From Bacteroidales bacterium (GTDB lineage Bacteria; Bacteroidota; Bacteroidia; Bacteroidales; UBA7332): a DNA stretch of 64,000 nucleotides. Shown in pieces: positions 54,401 to 62,944 of the stretch (the stretch's first letter is position 1; every line of letters begins with the position of its first letter). The position numbers and the translations under genes were made by a program. The stretch is taken from the NCBI GenBank assembly GCA_028687995.1, contig JAQTZA010000001.1:1-64000 (forward strand), given 5' to 3'. The notes beneath the pieces are model-generated. The model saw only the letters and a program-made list of their open reading frames with translations, was not told the DNA's origin and ran no database searches.

Positions 54401-57049
54401 ACGACCGTTTTCGTCCACCAACGCGATTGGAATAATGTTCTTTTCGTCGGAATAAAGTGCACCATTCCACCCTTTTCCTTCGGGAATTTTGACCCCCACA
54501 TACGCTTTGTAGGGCGAATATTTGAACACCGCGCGGTCGATACTGAAATCTCCTCCGGCATCATACGCCATTGTTTTCATCTGCACCGCCACCATGCCGG
54601 GTGAGTTGGCGGCGATGTTGAATTTCGCCTGAACAGTAGCTGCTCCTTCGGCATTCAGATTGCCCTTGAAGAGCGTCATATCTTGTGGCACGAAAGGTTT
54701 CGTTGGATCGTCGAACACATATCCTTGGAGACCCGTAAACTCCGTTTTGGCAGGTGCAATGGTCGCATCAATCGTCACTTTCGCATTGCGGGCCGGTGCT
54801 CCGTGCAGCCAATTCACCTGAAGTTTTCCGGTTTCGGTAACGCCATTATGGAGAATATTAGAAGGGAAATTGAGGTTGATTTTCATGCGGTTGGGTTTCA
54901 CCGTTTCGATACGAAGGTTGCGTGCGAAGGTTGATCCGCCAACTAATACTTTAGCCGACCAGTTGCCGGTAGGTGCATCGCTTTGGGTTTTCACCTGAAA
55001 TGTGTAAAAGCCATTCAGGTGCATCGTTTTCACGGTTCGTTGCGCCAACTGACCCGAGGGGTTGTAGAGCTCCAACACCACGGGATGGTTGAAGGGTAAG
55101 GCGTTGTTTTTATCTTCCAATACGAAAGTAAGGTACATCATATCGCCCGGTCGCCATACGCCACGTTCGCCATAGAGAAAACCTTTCACCCCTTTTTTCA
55201 GCTCTTCGCCTTTCACGTCGAACATGCTCAACGACAACGACGAAGCATCGTCTAACCGCAAGTAACCGCGTTGCGTCTCTTTTTTGGCAATCAACACAAA
55301 TGGTTTGTCGCTCAGCTTCACATTGCAAAGTCCGTCGGAGTTTGTTTTCACGGTGGTCATCAACTGATTTTGGAGGTTGCGAAATTCTACCTCTACGTCC
55401 TCGATGGGATCGGTGGTACGCAAATCGGTGATGGCTACGTGGTACTCTGAGTTGGTGCCGGCTTTGGCGATAATTCCGAAATTGGAGGCCAACACGTTGC
55501 GCGCCACGCGGTGACTGCCGTCGATGTAATACGACGCTTTGCAAGGATCGTCTTTTTCGTTCCAGTTGTAATCGGGATTGCTGTAGGCTTCGTCTTCGTA
55601 GTAGTCCCAGTATTCGTTGGGATCGTTGTAGCTTTCGTTGGGATCTTTGGCTTCGACAAACGAATCGTCGGACGAACTGTCGGTGCAGGGATAGAGCGAA
55701 TGTTTCTTGCGGAAGCTAATCTCGATGCGGTAAATCGCACCTGGTTCGGGATTGATGAGCTTCGAGAGATCGAGGGAGAAGACGTTCCACTGGGTGTAGT
55801 CGATCGGATCGGACGAGGTGAGTTTCACCTCTTCGTTATACACCACACGACCGACGCGCTTCACTTCTTGATTGCCGTTTAACTGATTAGACTGGAGGAA
55901 CTGCACAATATTATTCTCAAAAATGCGGATAATCTTTACATCCACGGCATTCAGACTGACGGCTTTGAACGGAAAGAGAATGCCGTCGGTGCTGGGCACA
56001 ATCACACCTTCGCCAATGAGTGCGACTTGTGGTTTAAGTTCTACGAAGCGCTCGCTGGTGGTAAAATCTCTACCTAACGCGACACCATAAACGTTTTTTA
56101 CGCCAGCATAAACATTTACTGCCACATCGCCGGCAACGGTGCTGCCGGGGACAATGTGCGCGATATTTCCGTTGATGATCACACTTTCTTCTGCTCCAGG
56201 CGTGAGGGCGATGAGTCCGGTGATGTCTTGCGTTTTGCTCAGCGGATCGGAGAAATAGACATCTATCGCGGTTTTGGGGCTGGTGAGAGTCTTAACTTGC
56301 ATCACCTTGAAATCGTTCAAGCCCGGAATTTCAAGATCGACTTTTCCCGATTGGTCTGCCTCTATTTTACTTCCATCCCACTCTATTTGGAGTTTGACGG
56401 GTGATTCTTTGCGTTCTACGCTGTCGATAGTTAAGGTATGGGTGCGACCGTCTTTGCTGTGTTCCCACTTCAGCTTATAATCGGATTGATCGCCCGAAAC
56501 GTCGATCGCTTTTTCGAAGTCGGCAGGTTCGGCATAGTCTGCGGTGTAGAAGACGTTGTGCACCTGCTGCCACTGTTTGTCCATCAACCGACAGGGCGAA
56601 ATGCCTTCGAACTCGTGATTGATGGCCTGTGTCATCACCTGAAAGCGAAATTGCAACGTTTGCAGATTGGACGGAACAGTAAGGAATTTGCTCAAGGCAA
56701 AATCAACCGTGTAGATTTCCCCTGCCGGAAGGTGCTGCTCGGGCACGAATTCGATGGTCTGTTTATCTACCCAATGCGCTTCGCCCTTGATGTTGGTACT
56801 GAACGAGAAGGGGTTGAAGTCAAGCGGTTTGCCCGGCAATGCGTTGGGTATCTCCTGCACCAACCGCACCCGAATGTGCGTAGAGTTGGACACCACTCCC
56901 GAAGTGAAGGAGATGACATACGCCGCAAATGCGGGGTCTATCTTAAGTGGCTCGAGCTGTTTTTTGCCACACGACTGGAATGAAAATAGCATAACAATCG
57001 CAACTAGCGTGTGGCTAATCAGCCGACGAAAGATAATGGAGGCTTTCAT
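51488..57049 (-). CDS. Bacterial alpha-2-macroglobulin lipoprotein with thioester
   Basis: 1853 residues, the length of type I bacterial alpha-2-macroglobulins (YfhM-like). A lipoprotein signal ends at the Cys in FQSC (about residue 27). Successive MG-type beta domains run to about 1300, with a strongly acidic stretch near 460-500 (DDSFVEAKDPNESYNDP). The thioester motif is C-I-E-Q in YPHGCIEQ near residue 1401, inside an alpha/alpha barrel, followed by a receptor-like end domain. These proteins trap proteases and are thought to guard the periplasm together with PBP1C, which lies downstream. A separate role in host-protease defence has been proposed for such proteins. Confidence 0.93.
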   Translation of the reverse strand: MKASIIFRRLISHTLVAIVMLFSFQSCGKKQLEPLKIDPAFAAYVISFTSGVVSNSTHIRVRLVQEIPNALPGKPLDFNPFSFSTNIKGEAHWVDKQTIEFVPEQHLPAGEIYTVDFALSKFLTVPSNLQTLQFRFQVMTQAINHEFEGISPCRLMDKQWQQVHNVFYTADYAEPADFEKAIDVSGDQSDYKLKWEHSKDGRTHTLTIDSVERKESPVKLQIEWDGSKIEADQSGKVDLEIPGLNDFKVMQVKTLTSPKTAIDVYFSDPLSKTQDITGLIALTPGAEESVIINGNIAHIVPGSTVAGDVAVNVYAGVKNVYGVALGRDFTTSERFVELKPQVALIGEGVIVPSTDGILFPFKAVSLNAVDVKIIRIFENNIVQFLQSNQLNGNQEVKRVGRVVYNEEVKLTSSDPIDYTQWNVFSLDLSKLINPEPGAIYRIEISFRKKHSLYPCTDSSSDDSFVEAKDPNESYNDPNEYWDYYEDEAYSNPDYNWNEKDDPCKASYYIDGSHRVARNVLASNFGIIAKAGTNSEYHVAITDLRTTDPIEDVEVEFRNLQNQLMTTVKTNSDGLCNVKLSDKPFVLIAKKETQRGYLRLDDASSLSLSMFDVKGEELKKGVKGFLYGERGVWRPGDMMYLTFVLEDKNNALPFNHPVVLELYNPSGQLAQRTVKTMHLNGFYTFQVKTQSDAPTGNWSAKVLVGGSTFARNLRIETVKPNRMKINLNFPSNILHNGVTETGKLQVNWLHGAPARNAKVTIDATIAPAKTEFTGLQGYVFDDPTKPFVPQDMTLFKGNLNAEGAATVQAKFNIAANSPGMVAVQMKTMAYDAGGDFSIDRAVFKYSPYKAYVGVKIPEGKGWNGALYSDEKNIIPIALVDENGRPLTGVVKVEIYNVYWRWWWDLSAEENLADYVSNQHTNLIKTDYVKTNNGRALYEMNLGSESWGRKLIKITDENGGHSTAAVFYTTYKGWWSNAGSENPGGAEMLMFQTNKKEYKVGEQVSVELPVSHKGRALISIETGSKVLRTFWFEPSAGKTKFTFDVTPEMSPNAYIHISYIQPHNHGKNDFPIRMYGVQAIKVEDPATHLTPVVSMKNVLKPMEKFTVNVKEAKGKPMTYTIAIVDDGLLDLTRFKTPNPWDIFYAHEALGVRTWDLYKYVSGAFTGKLAGLYAIGGDEFLNKKGKENNNRFKPVVLYQGPFSVGAGESKTHTFTMPNYVGSVRVMVVAGQNGAYGSAEKTVPVKQSLMVLSTLPRVVSPTEVIKVPVTVFAMDKGIKNVNVNISVDKNFEVLDGATRQITFNQIGDQLVEFKVKVKDHTAQGKIVVTATSGANRSTSETNLKIRMPNPPVTTSVASTIKPGETWSQAINAVGIAGTNFGTVEVSRFYSINLSKRLDYLIQYPHGCIEQITSAAFPQLFLHKVMDLSDARKQSIETNVKATLTKIKSYQLSNGGFTYWPGESSTACDWGTNYAGHFMLEAQALGYQLPVGLLEPWVNYQTTEANNWQSKTNNYGSDLIQAYRLYTLALAKRPVLSAMNRMRETAGISVSAKWRLAAAYAVAGKPDIASGILNGIGVLPKTTDMYADTYGSFERDQAMMLETQVLLKRQAKATPLVQDMAKLLASDEWLSTQSTAYMLLAISKYIGSASNGDALNYEITLDGKKSAIKTPKAICQTAINYQTGLSKQLIVRNNSKQNLYLRVTQVGIPVMKSTEAKQSNLGMTVNYFDMKGKAVNPIKMKQGTQFYAEVTVTHPGVRMKYDDLAINQIFPSGWEIMNSRMDEVKSAKLNTDVPRYQDIRDDRVYSYFNLDRGQKKVFRILLQAAYLGTFYMPSVQCEAMYDNTIYARTKGQWVEVVK

Positions 57050-57079
57050 AATGGTTTTGGATAAAATTCAGACTTATTT

Positions 57080-57570
57080 TAGCAAATTGGTGTGTTGAGT
57101 TAATTTTCCGTAAACTTAGTCGGTTATTTGGTAATATCCAATAGCGTTATGAAAAAAAAATTACGGTTCTATATCGTTTGAGGCGCGTAACTTCGAAATA
57201 TAATAATCTGAATGAGACAGTACTTGGTATTTCTACCATAAACATAGAGGTTGAATAATTTTGTGATATTTGTATTGCCTTCCGCAGGACTTACTTTTTT
57301 TGGCGCAAAAAAAGTAAGCAAAAAAACATTGACAAAATAAACTCGCTCGCTCGCCCAAACAGCATTCTACTTTAATTTTCAGATTTTCCAGTTGGGCTTC
57401 TCTCCTCAAACAGTATTTTGTCAGTCTGGTATTTGTGTCTTCCCTTTGGGCCTTTGATTTAACTTAAATCTGGTTTAGGAAAGATTCTCGGAAAATCAAT
57501 ACTGATGGTACTCTGGTTCTGGCTTTTCGTGACTATATATTACTAATCTTATTCAGTAAGAATAGTAATT
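57080..57570. repeat. Gene-free region with copy 2 of a dispersed repeat
   Basis: About 57280-57440 matches 25220-25400: ttccgcaggacttactttttt, an A-run with aaagtaagcaaaaa, ctcgctcgctcgccca, then gtctggtatttgt and a ccctttgggcc-type end. The arms ttactttttt and aaaaaagtaa can pair. Nothing else recognisable is seen between the macroglobulin start and 57570. Confidence 0.6.
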
Positions 57571-57571
57571 A

Positions 57572-57820
57572 AAGGGTGCAGGTCGCTGTTTTAGTTTTGC
57601 AGGAGCGAGATGTAAAGTTGCAGGTGCAAGATTTAATTTCGCAGGGGCGAGTTTTAAAATCGCAGGGGCAAGATTTAAAGTCGCAGGTGTGAGATTATAA
57701 GTCGCAGGTCATTGTTTTAGTTTTGCAGGTGCGAGAATGAAAGTCGCAGGTGGGAGATTTAATGTTGCAGGAGGGAGAATGTAAAACGCTGGAGGCTCAT
57801 CGGATTTTGCAGGAGGGGCT
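57572..57820 (+). repeat. Strict 21-bp-period array with gcagg heads
   Basis: Eleven to twelve units of exactly 21 bp, each starting gcagg (one gctgg) followed by a variable part such as tgcgagatttaaagt. In one plus-strand frame the units read AGARFKV-like heptapeptides, with one stop in the sixth unit; the opposite strand gives TLNLAPA-like steps. No start codon with a clear promoter precedes it. The spacing is more regular than in the array at 29519-29925 and the sequence is unrelated. Confidence 0.75.
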
Positions 57821-57828
57821 GGGAAAAA

Positions 57829-57873
57829 TTCACCCCCTGACCCCGATAGCTATCGTGGGAGTCAGAGGGTGAA
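57829..57873 (-). terminator. Large hairpin downstream of abiH
   Basis: ttcaccccctgacccc pairs with gggagtcagagggtgaa around a gatagctatc-type tip; on the minus strand it is followed by TTTTT, 22 bp after the abiH stop. Its right arm shares ggagtcagagggtgaaag with 59059-59076. Confidence 0.6.
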
Positions 57874-57894
57874 AGAGAATAGATTAAAAAAAAA

Positions 57895-58878
57895 TCATGA
57901 AATAGCTAAATTTATTAAGCGAGTTAATTTCTTCTTGTCATGCTTTTCTTTCATAAGAGCTATAAATTTCAAGAACTCCTTCTTATCCGTTTGAGTACTC
58001 ATTTTTTGTAAAATTTCAGTAGATTCCTTAAAATTGAATATTTTAGAAAGAGATCTATCTTTCTTGTCTGGTTTGTTATAATCTTCCAAAATTCTATAAA
58101 TATTAATTGTTGTTTTTAAGTAACCCTCCTTTTCACGGTAATTTAAAAGAGTAATACCTTTTACACTTGGATGTGTAAATAGTTCATTCAGAATAAGTCT
58201 ATCAGAAACTCCACAAGAATGACCTAAAATATATACATCAACATCATATCTTGTAAAATCAAGGATTTTCTTCAACTTTATCTCATTGTCGGATAATAAA
58301 TAGCGAAGTCTTTTTATGTTCTTCATCAGATATTCGTCATTCTTATCTGATAACACCTTAACCTCTTCATCATTTGCAGCATATCCAAAAATGATTGGAT
58401 TATCATCACTACTTAATTCTCCATGAATTTTAATATGTTTAGCCAGCGATCCAATTCCATTAAGATATTTATACACAGTATTTGTATAATTGAAGTCCAA
58501 TATCATAGTATTCTCATCATTAAAAGTAGAAAATAGTTTGGAATATTCAGTTATCAACTTTAATTCTTCTTGTTCTTTAAAAAGATAATTTTCCAATAAT
58601 TGTTTGAGCATTTCAAAATTATCATCTAATTCTTTTGAGCTGTCAAAAGAATTTTCATATCTAAACCCTTTAATTCCTCTAATATTATCATAGAAATTTA
58701 AAAATCTAAAATAAGTATACTCAATATCAGACCAAAGATTTAGGCTATTATTTTTTAACAATGTTAACAATTTATTTTTCGATGGTATCACATAGTATGA
58801 TTCTAAAAAATCAGAGTAAGATGTCTTTAGCCCATGTGCTAAGTCAAATCCATTGCCAATTACAAATATTGTCTTCAT
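57895..58878 (-). CDS. AbiH-family abortive infection protein
   Basis: 327 residues. The N-terminus MKTIFVIGNGFDLAHGLKTS is the AbiH hallmark, resembling a nucleotide-binding loop, followed by SYSDFLESY; later conserved parts are MILDFNYTNTVY, KIHGELSSDDNPIIFGY and VYILGHSCGVSDR. AbiH was found as a phage-exclusion gene on lactococcal plasmids and is now a recognised defence family, with mechanism uncertain. The gene is A/T-rich compared with the envelope block to its left, stands alone, and is bordered by two similar hairpins, consistent with transfer. Confidence 0.9.
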   Translation of the reverse strand: MKTIFVIGNGFDLAHGLKTSYSDFLESYYVIPSKNKLLTLLKNNSLNLWSDIEYTYFRFLNFYDNIRGIKGFRYENSFDSSKELDDNFEMLKQLLENYLFKEQEELKLITEYSKLFSTFNDENTMILDFNYTNTVYKYLNGIGSLAKHIKIHGELSSDDNPIIFGYAANDEEVKVLSDKNDEYLMKNIKRLRYLLSDNEIKLKKILDFTRYDVDVYILGHSCGVSDRLILNELFTHPSVKGITLLNYREKEGYLKTTINIYRILEDYNKPDKKDRSLSKIFNFKESTEILQKMSTQTDKKEFLKFIALMKEKHDKKKLTRLINLAIS

Positions 58879-59044
58879 ATAGAGTTGTGATTTTTAATTA
58901 TTTAAGAAGGAAAACCATTAGACATATTCTCTCTTCATTTATTTGCAAAGATTATTAAAAAACGCATCACACGCAATAGCAAACTAGAGTAGTTATTAAC
59001 ACATTACACTAAACAGCGTATACAATCTATCCACCCCACAACAA

Positions 59045-59075
59045 TTCACTCCCTGACTTGGAGTCAGAGGGTGAA
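59045..59075. repeat. Hairpin downstream of the 59.1-kb gene, sharing an arm with the abiH hairpin
   Basis: ttcactccctgac pairs with gtcagagggtgaa around a short ttgga-like tip. The segment ggagtcagagggtgaaag is identical to part of 57829-57874. It lies 46 bp after the stop of the minus-strand gene at 59121. No T-run follows. Confidence 0.6.
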
Positions 59076-59120
59076 AGTGGGGTGATTGTGAGTCGATAAG
59101 TTCAACACTTGTATCGAGGC

Positions 59121-59867
59121 TTATTTAGGTATTGATTTAAACTTCAACTTCGAGACTTGCTTAAACTGCGGGCTCGACGCATCGAAAATAGATTTGATGT
59201 AAACTTTGGCATCGAAAGCGATATAGACCAATCCGTTATTTGGGGTGTAGAGAATTTGGTCGCGGGCGATGCGGGCGTTGCTCAATTGAATTTCGGTTGC
59301 TTTCACTGCCGAATTCTTAGTGCTCAAATCGGTGTGAAGCGCGGTAAGGGTGGCAACTTTGAGCTCCTCTTCGTTAGGAGTGTATTGAGGAATAGCAGTA
59401 AGTTGCTTAATCAGTTTGTCGAGATTCTCTAGGCGAAGGTCGAAACTCAATTGAGAAGTAGAAATCTGATTTACCTCTTTGCCTTCTGCCTCTAATGCTT
59501 TTTTCTCATCGTCGGTGAGGGTAGCTGTGGCACGAATTCCTTTCAATTTGCGAAGAATGGCTTGCACGCTGTCGTCGACTTGCTCGGTGGTGTCGGTGGC
59601 TTTCACTGCATTGCCCACGCGTGTAAAGAGTTTGTTAATCGGACTAAATGCTTCGGATCGAGCTGCCACAGCACTTGCATTGGCCGAAAGGGCTGCATTC
59701 ACATCACCAAGAGCGCCGACTGCCGAGGCATAAAGCGCCTGCAACGCGGCTGGTTTGAGCGTCTCTTTCGAGGGATTATAGGCTGTGCCAAAGCCAGTTA
59801 CTGATAAAATTAAAGACTCGAAGTTCGCCACATTTTTTGCGTGGCCTGTTTCACTAATACTTGCCAT
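59121..59867 (-). CDS. Conserved helical protein of unknown function (paralogue B)
   Basis: 248 residues, Ala-rich and helical, with no signal peptide. It is paralogous to the protein at 30453-31196 over its whole length: ENLDKLIKQLTAIPQYTPNEEELK and ARIARDQILYTPNNGLVYIA match ENLSKFVNLLSTIAEYKPNEDDLK-like and ARIARDKFLFTPVTGLVDVA segments. The function is unknown; the strong promoter just upstream suggests high expression. The N-terminus differs more than the rest (NVANFESLI versus NIVNFNTLI is still alignable). A/T-rich abiH lies beside it, but this protein's composition is ordinary for the window. Confidence 0.8.
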   Translation of the reverse strand: MASISETGHAKNVANFESLILSVTGFGTAYNPSKETLKPAALQALYASAVGALGDVNAALSANASAVAARSEAFSPINKLFTRVGNAVKATDTTEQVDDSVQAILRKLKGIRATATLTDDEKKALEAEGKEVNQISTSQLSFDLRLENLDKLIKQLTAIPQYTPNEEELKVATLTALHTDLSTKNSAVKATEIQLSNARIARDQILYTPNNGLVYIAFDAKVYIKSIFDASSPQFKQVSKLKFKSIPK

Positions 59868-59924
59868 AATGGTTTGTTTTGAGAATTAATAATTATTTTA
59901 TTTGTTATAATACAGTTGATTTCT

Positions 59925-59954
59925 CAAAAGTATAAATAAATAATTAAAAGCAAA
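59925..59954 (-). promoter_or_regulatory. Promoter of the 59.1-kb gene
   Basis: On the minus strand TTTG (59951-59954), an 18-bp spacer and TACTTTTG (59925-59932), a full consensus match, 58 bp upstream of the start. The rest of 59955-60185 shows no gene. Confidence 0.75.
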
Positions 59955-60186
59955 TAGTGAAACACACTATTTTTTGAAAATTATTTCATAGTTCTTTTAT
60001 AAAATTGAAATTATACTATAAACATTGACAAACGGTTTAGTTTTTAGAAATTTGATAAGCGATATCAGTCAGTTGATTGTACCTATTCTAAATAATTTAA
60101 AACATAGTGTAATAAAATTCACAAAAACATATATCGTCCTCAACAATTGGGAATAAGAAATAACTCTCATCCTAAAATGGTAAACA

Positions 60187-60228
60187 AAAAAACTCCCACC
60201 TTGCACTTAAGCAAAGTCGGGAGTTTTT
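60187..60228. terminator. Bidirectional intrinsic terminator after the histidine kinase gene
   Basis: aaaaactccc...ttgc pairs with gcaa...gggagttttt; on the minus strand it follows the kinase stop by about 24 bp. Confidence 0.78.
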
Positions 60229-60251
60229 AAATTAATTGATCAGGAACGACT

Positions 60252-62030
60252 CTATTGATTTTTCTTTAGACTGAATAGAAATTCTAATCCACCTTCAGTA
60301 CGATTTTTTGCAGAGATTTCACCTTTATGGAAAAGAACGGCGTTTTTCACAATTGCCAATCCTAATCCTGTGCCGCCAATTTTCCGAGAGCGACCTTTGT
60401 CCACACGATAGAAACGCTCAAACAATCGGTTAAGATGTTCGTCGGCGACTCCTACCCCTGTGTCAGAAAAAGTGAAGTAGTAATAATTTGCATCTTGGCG
60501 ATAGCAGTTGATTACGACTCGCACATTTTCACCGGCATAGGTTCCAGCATTATCAATTAGATTTCTAAATATAGAATATATCAGTGACGTATTTCCTTCT
60601 ACTAAAGCTTTTTGAGGAATATCTATCAAATCCACAGTAATCGATTTTTTTTCTAATTCATGCTGTGTTTCGCTTACAATCTCACGAATAATATGCGAAA
60701 CGTCCACCGAATCAATGTCAAACAAAGTATTCGATTCATCCATTCTATTGAGCAACGAAATATCGCTCAACAAATAAGCTAACCGTTTGCTCTGAGCAAA
60801 ACATCGTTCGAGAAAAAGATTGCGTTTATTAGCATCCAAATCAGGCATCGTGAGTATAGTTTCCAAATATCCCTGAATACTACTAACAGGCGTTTTCAAT
60901 TCGTGCGAAATATTCTGCGTCAGTTGTCTTTTTAGTCGATTTTCTTCATCCTGTCCGGTATTGTCGTAAATAGAGATTTCATACGTTTTATCTTCAAACA
61001 CAATGCAGGCAATTTCAAATGCTCGACCACTTTTTCGTATACTGAACTTATGCGAAGTAACTTCTTCATCTCGCTCTAAAGAAGCATTAGCTGTATCTAT
61101 GAAAGATATAATAGATTGAAATTCAGCGATCTCAAATACCTGTTCTGGAGCATCTACATGTAGATCTGAAATAAGGTTTAGTTGTTGGATAAACAGGCTA
61201 TTAGAGAAGATTTCCTGATTTTTTTGCGAGAAAATCGCTAATCCTTCTCGCGAAAAACGAAAGTGCATGTAAAGTTTCTCTTGCTCAATGGTGAGGGCTG
61301 TTTTAGTCGTTTTCAATCGTTTATATAGATTGACAAGCTTGTTCGAAATCTCACCTATATCGTCGTTCGAAAAGACAATTTGATTATCAATAGGCAGATT
61401 CTCTTCAGCTTTAGTCACAAATTCTCTGAGTCGCGAGATACTTTTACCCAAGATTTGAGAATATCGAAACAGCGTAAATACAATGATGAAAAACAAGACA
61501 ATCAAAAAATAGATAAACTGCCTGTCAACCTCCAACATCCTGATTGTATTGGTATTATACGGTAACGAGGTTCGAATAAATAGATTTCCATATTTTTGCG
61601 CAGAATAGAAATATTCCCTTTCAATGGTATCTGAAAAACGAATAGAATAACCCGATCCATTTTTTATTGCATCAACGATTTCGGGGCGCGTGAGGTGATT
61701 TGTCATGTGACTTACATCGTGTTTGCGATTATCATAAATCACTGTACCACCGCTATTTATGATCGTTAATCTTAAGTCAGGAAGATCAACTACCTGTGTA
61801 ATATCATTGAAAAGAGAATCGGAAATACCTCGTTTTTTAATTTCGAAAATGACTAAAGTGTTGTATTTACTCAAGGTTGAGTTTAGCATTTGCTCACGAA
61901 AGAATTTTTCGCGTTGATATTGGAAGGCATAAATAATGACTACAAAAAGAAGAGCAAGAATAAAGATGGAATAGAATAACCGTTTATGAAAAGGTATATT
62001 TGATAATCTTCTTTTGAGCAGTTGATTCAT
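60252..62030 (-). CDS. Sensor histidine kinase (PhoR-like)
   Basis: 592 residues. Two membrane segments (about 17-37 and 172-192) enclose a periplasmic sensor loop of ~130 residues; a HAMP-like linker and a PAS-like region (about 240-365) precede the HisKA dimerisation helix with phospho-acceptor His in NISHELKTPVSSIQGY near 374, and a HATPase domain with NLIDNAGTYAG, FSDTGVGV and GGTGLGLAIVK. It autophosphorylates and passes the phosphate to the regulator encoded 72 bp upstream. The signal sensed is not evident. The arrangement regulator then kinase is the usual PhoP/PhoR order. Confidence 0.94.
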   Translation of the reverse strand: MNQLLKRRLSNIPFHKRLFYSIFILALLFVVIIYAFQYQREKFFREQMLNSTLSKYNTLVIFEIKKRGISDSLFNDITQVVDLPDLRLTIINSGGTVIYDNRKHDVSHMTNHLTRPEIVDAIKNGSGYSIRFSDTIEREYFYSAQKYGNLFIRTSLPYNTNTIRMLEVDRQFIYFLIVLFFIIVFTLFRYSQILGKSISRLREFVTKAEENLPIDNQIVFSNDDIGEISNKLVNLYKRLKTTKTALTIEQEKLYMHFRFSREGLAIFSQKNQEIFSNSLFIQQLNLISDLHVDAPEQVFEIAEFQSIISFIDTANASLERDEEVTSHKFSIRKSGRAFEIACIVFEDKTYEISIYDNTGQDEENRLKRQLTQNISHELKTPVSSIQGYLETILTMPDLDANKRNLFLERCFAQSKRLAYLLSDISLLNRMDESNTLFDIDSVDVSHIIREIVSETQHELEKKSITVDLIDIPQKALVEGNTSLIYSIFRNLIDNAGTYAGENVRVVINCYRQDANYYYFTFSDTGVGVADEHLNRLFERFYRVDKGRSRKIGGTGLGLAIVKNAVLFHKGEISAKNRTEGGLEFLFSLKKNQ

Positions 62031-62102
62031 AATTAATAATAGCTAAAGGCGACAACAATCCCTATTAAGAAAAATGTTGTCGCAAATTTATGTTTGAGCG
62101 GG

Positions 62103-62795
62103 TCAGTTATTTTCGAAACAATAACCGAATCCTAAGCGTGTCACAATATTTTTTCCGTATGGACCTATCTTTTTACGCAGTCGAGTAATATTTACGTCGA
62201 TTGTGCGATCCAATACATACACCTCATCTGTCCAAACACGAGTTAAAATCTCTTCTCTGGAAAATACTCGTTCGCGCTGACTGAGTAATAATTTTAGAAT
62301 TTCGAACTCCTTTTTGGTTAATGAAATTTCCTCACCATCTACCAATGTTTTTTTATGGTTTACATTGATTATCAGCGTTTCAAACTGTACAATCTCATCT
62401 TTCGGTTTAGCGGCTTTCACCGCATCGCGACGTCGAACAACGGCCTTAACCCGGGCAACGACTTCACGAATCGAAAATGGTTTTGAAATGTAGTCGTCTG
62501 CTCCAATATTGAAACCTGTCAACATATCGTTTTCTGTATCACGAGCTGTTAAGAAAATTATAGGAATATTGGCCGTTTTTTCCTCTTTCTTAAGCATATT
62601 GGCCATTTTGAAACCTGAAATCTCACCCATCATTACATCGAGTAGAAGCAGTTCGTATTTGGTCAAATCGAGCTTCATAGCCTCCTCGGCAGAATTTGCA
62701 ACATCTACGTCAAACCCCTCATTTTCAAGGTTAAACTGTAGAATCTCACACAAATCTTCTTCATCATCAACCACTAAAATTCGTTGATTATCCAT
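62103..62795 (-). CDS. OmpR/PhoB-type response regulator
   Basis: 230 residues. Receiver domain (1-120): acidic pair in VVDDEEDL, phospho-acceptor Asp53 in LLLLDVMM, Thr in FLTARD, Lys in YISKPFS. A winged-helix DNA-binding domain follows (about 132-230: LTKKEFEILKLLLSQRERVFSREEI and DVNITRLRKKIG). It is the first gene of the two-component operon. Similar Bacteroidetes pairs control envelope stress or phosphate responses (RprXY, PhoPR), but the regulon cannot be told here. A -7-like caaaacta lies about 30 bp upstream (62824-62831). Confidence 0.95.
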   Translation of the reverse strand: MDNQRILVVDDEEDLCEILQFNLENEGFDVDVANSAEEAMKLDLTKYELLLLDVMMGEISGFKMANMLKKEEKTANIPIIFLTARDTENDMLTGFNIGADDYISKPFSIREVVARVKAVVRRRDAVKAAKPKDEIVQFETLIINVNHKKTLVDGEEISLTKKEFEILKLLLSQRERVFSREEILTRVWTDEVYVLDRTIDVNITRLRKKIGPYGKNIVTRLGFGYCFENN

Positions 62796-62823
62796 AATTG
62801 TAATACATTTTAAATTTTCATTA

Positions 62824-62831
62824 CAAAACTA
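62824..62831 (-). promoter_or_regulatory. Promoter -7 element of the two-component operon
   Basis: caaaacta reads TAGTTTTG on the minus strand, 29 bp before the start; no clear -33. Confidence 0.45.
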
Positions 62832-62944
62832 ATGATTATCGACCACAATGGTATTGCTATTATATAAATATTTCATTACAAAACTGTTTCAAAACGCATG
62901 AATCGCATTTTTTTGCTAAATTGCGGGAAAAATAAGGAAATCCA

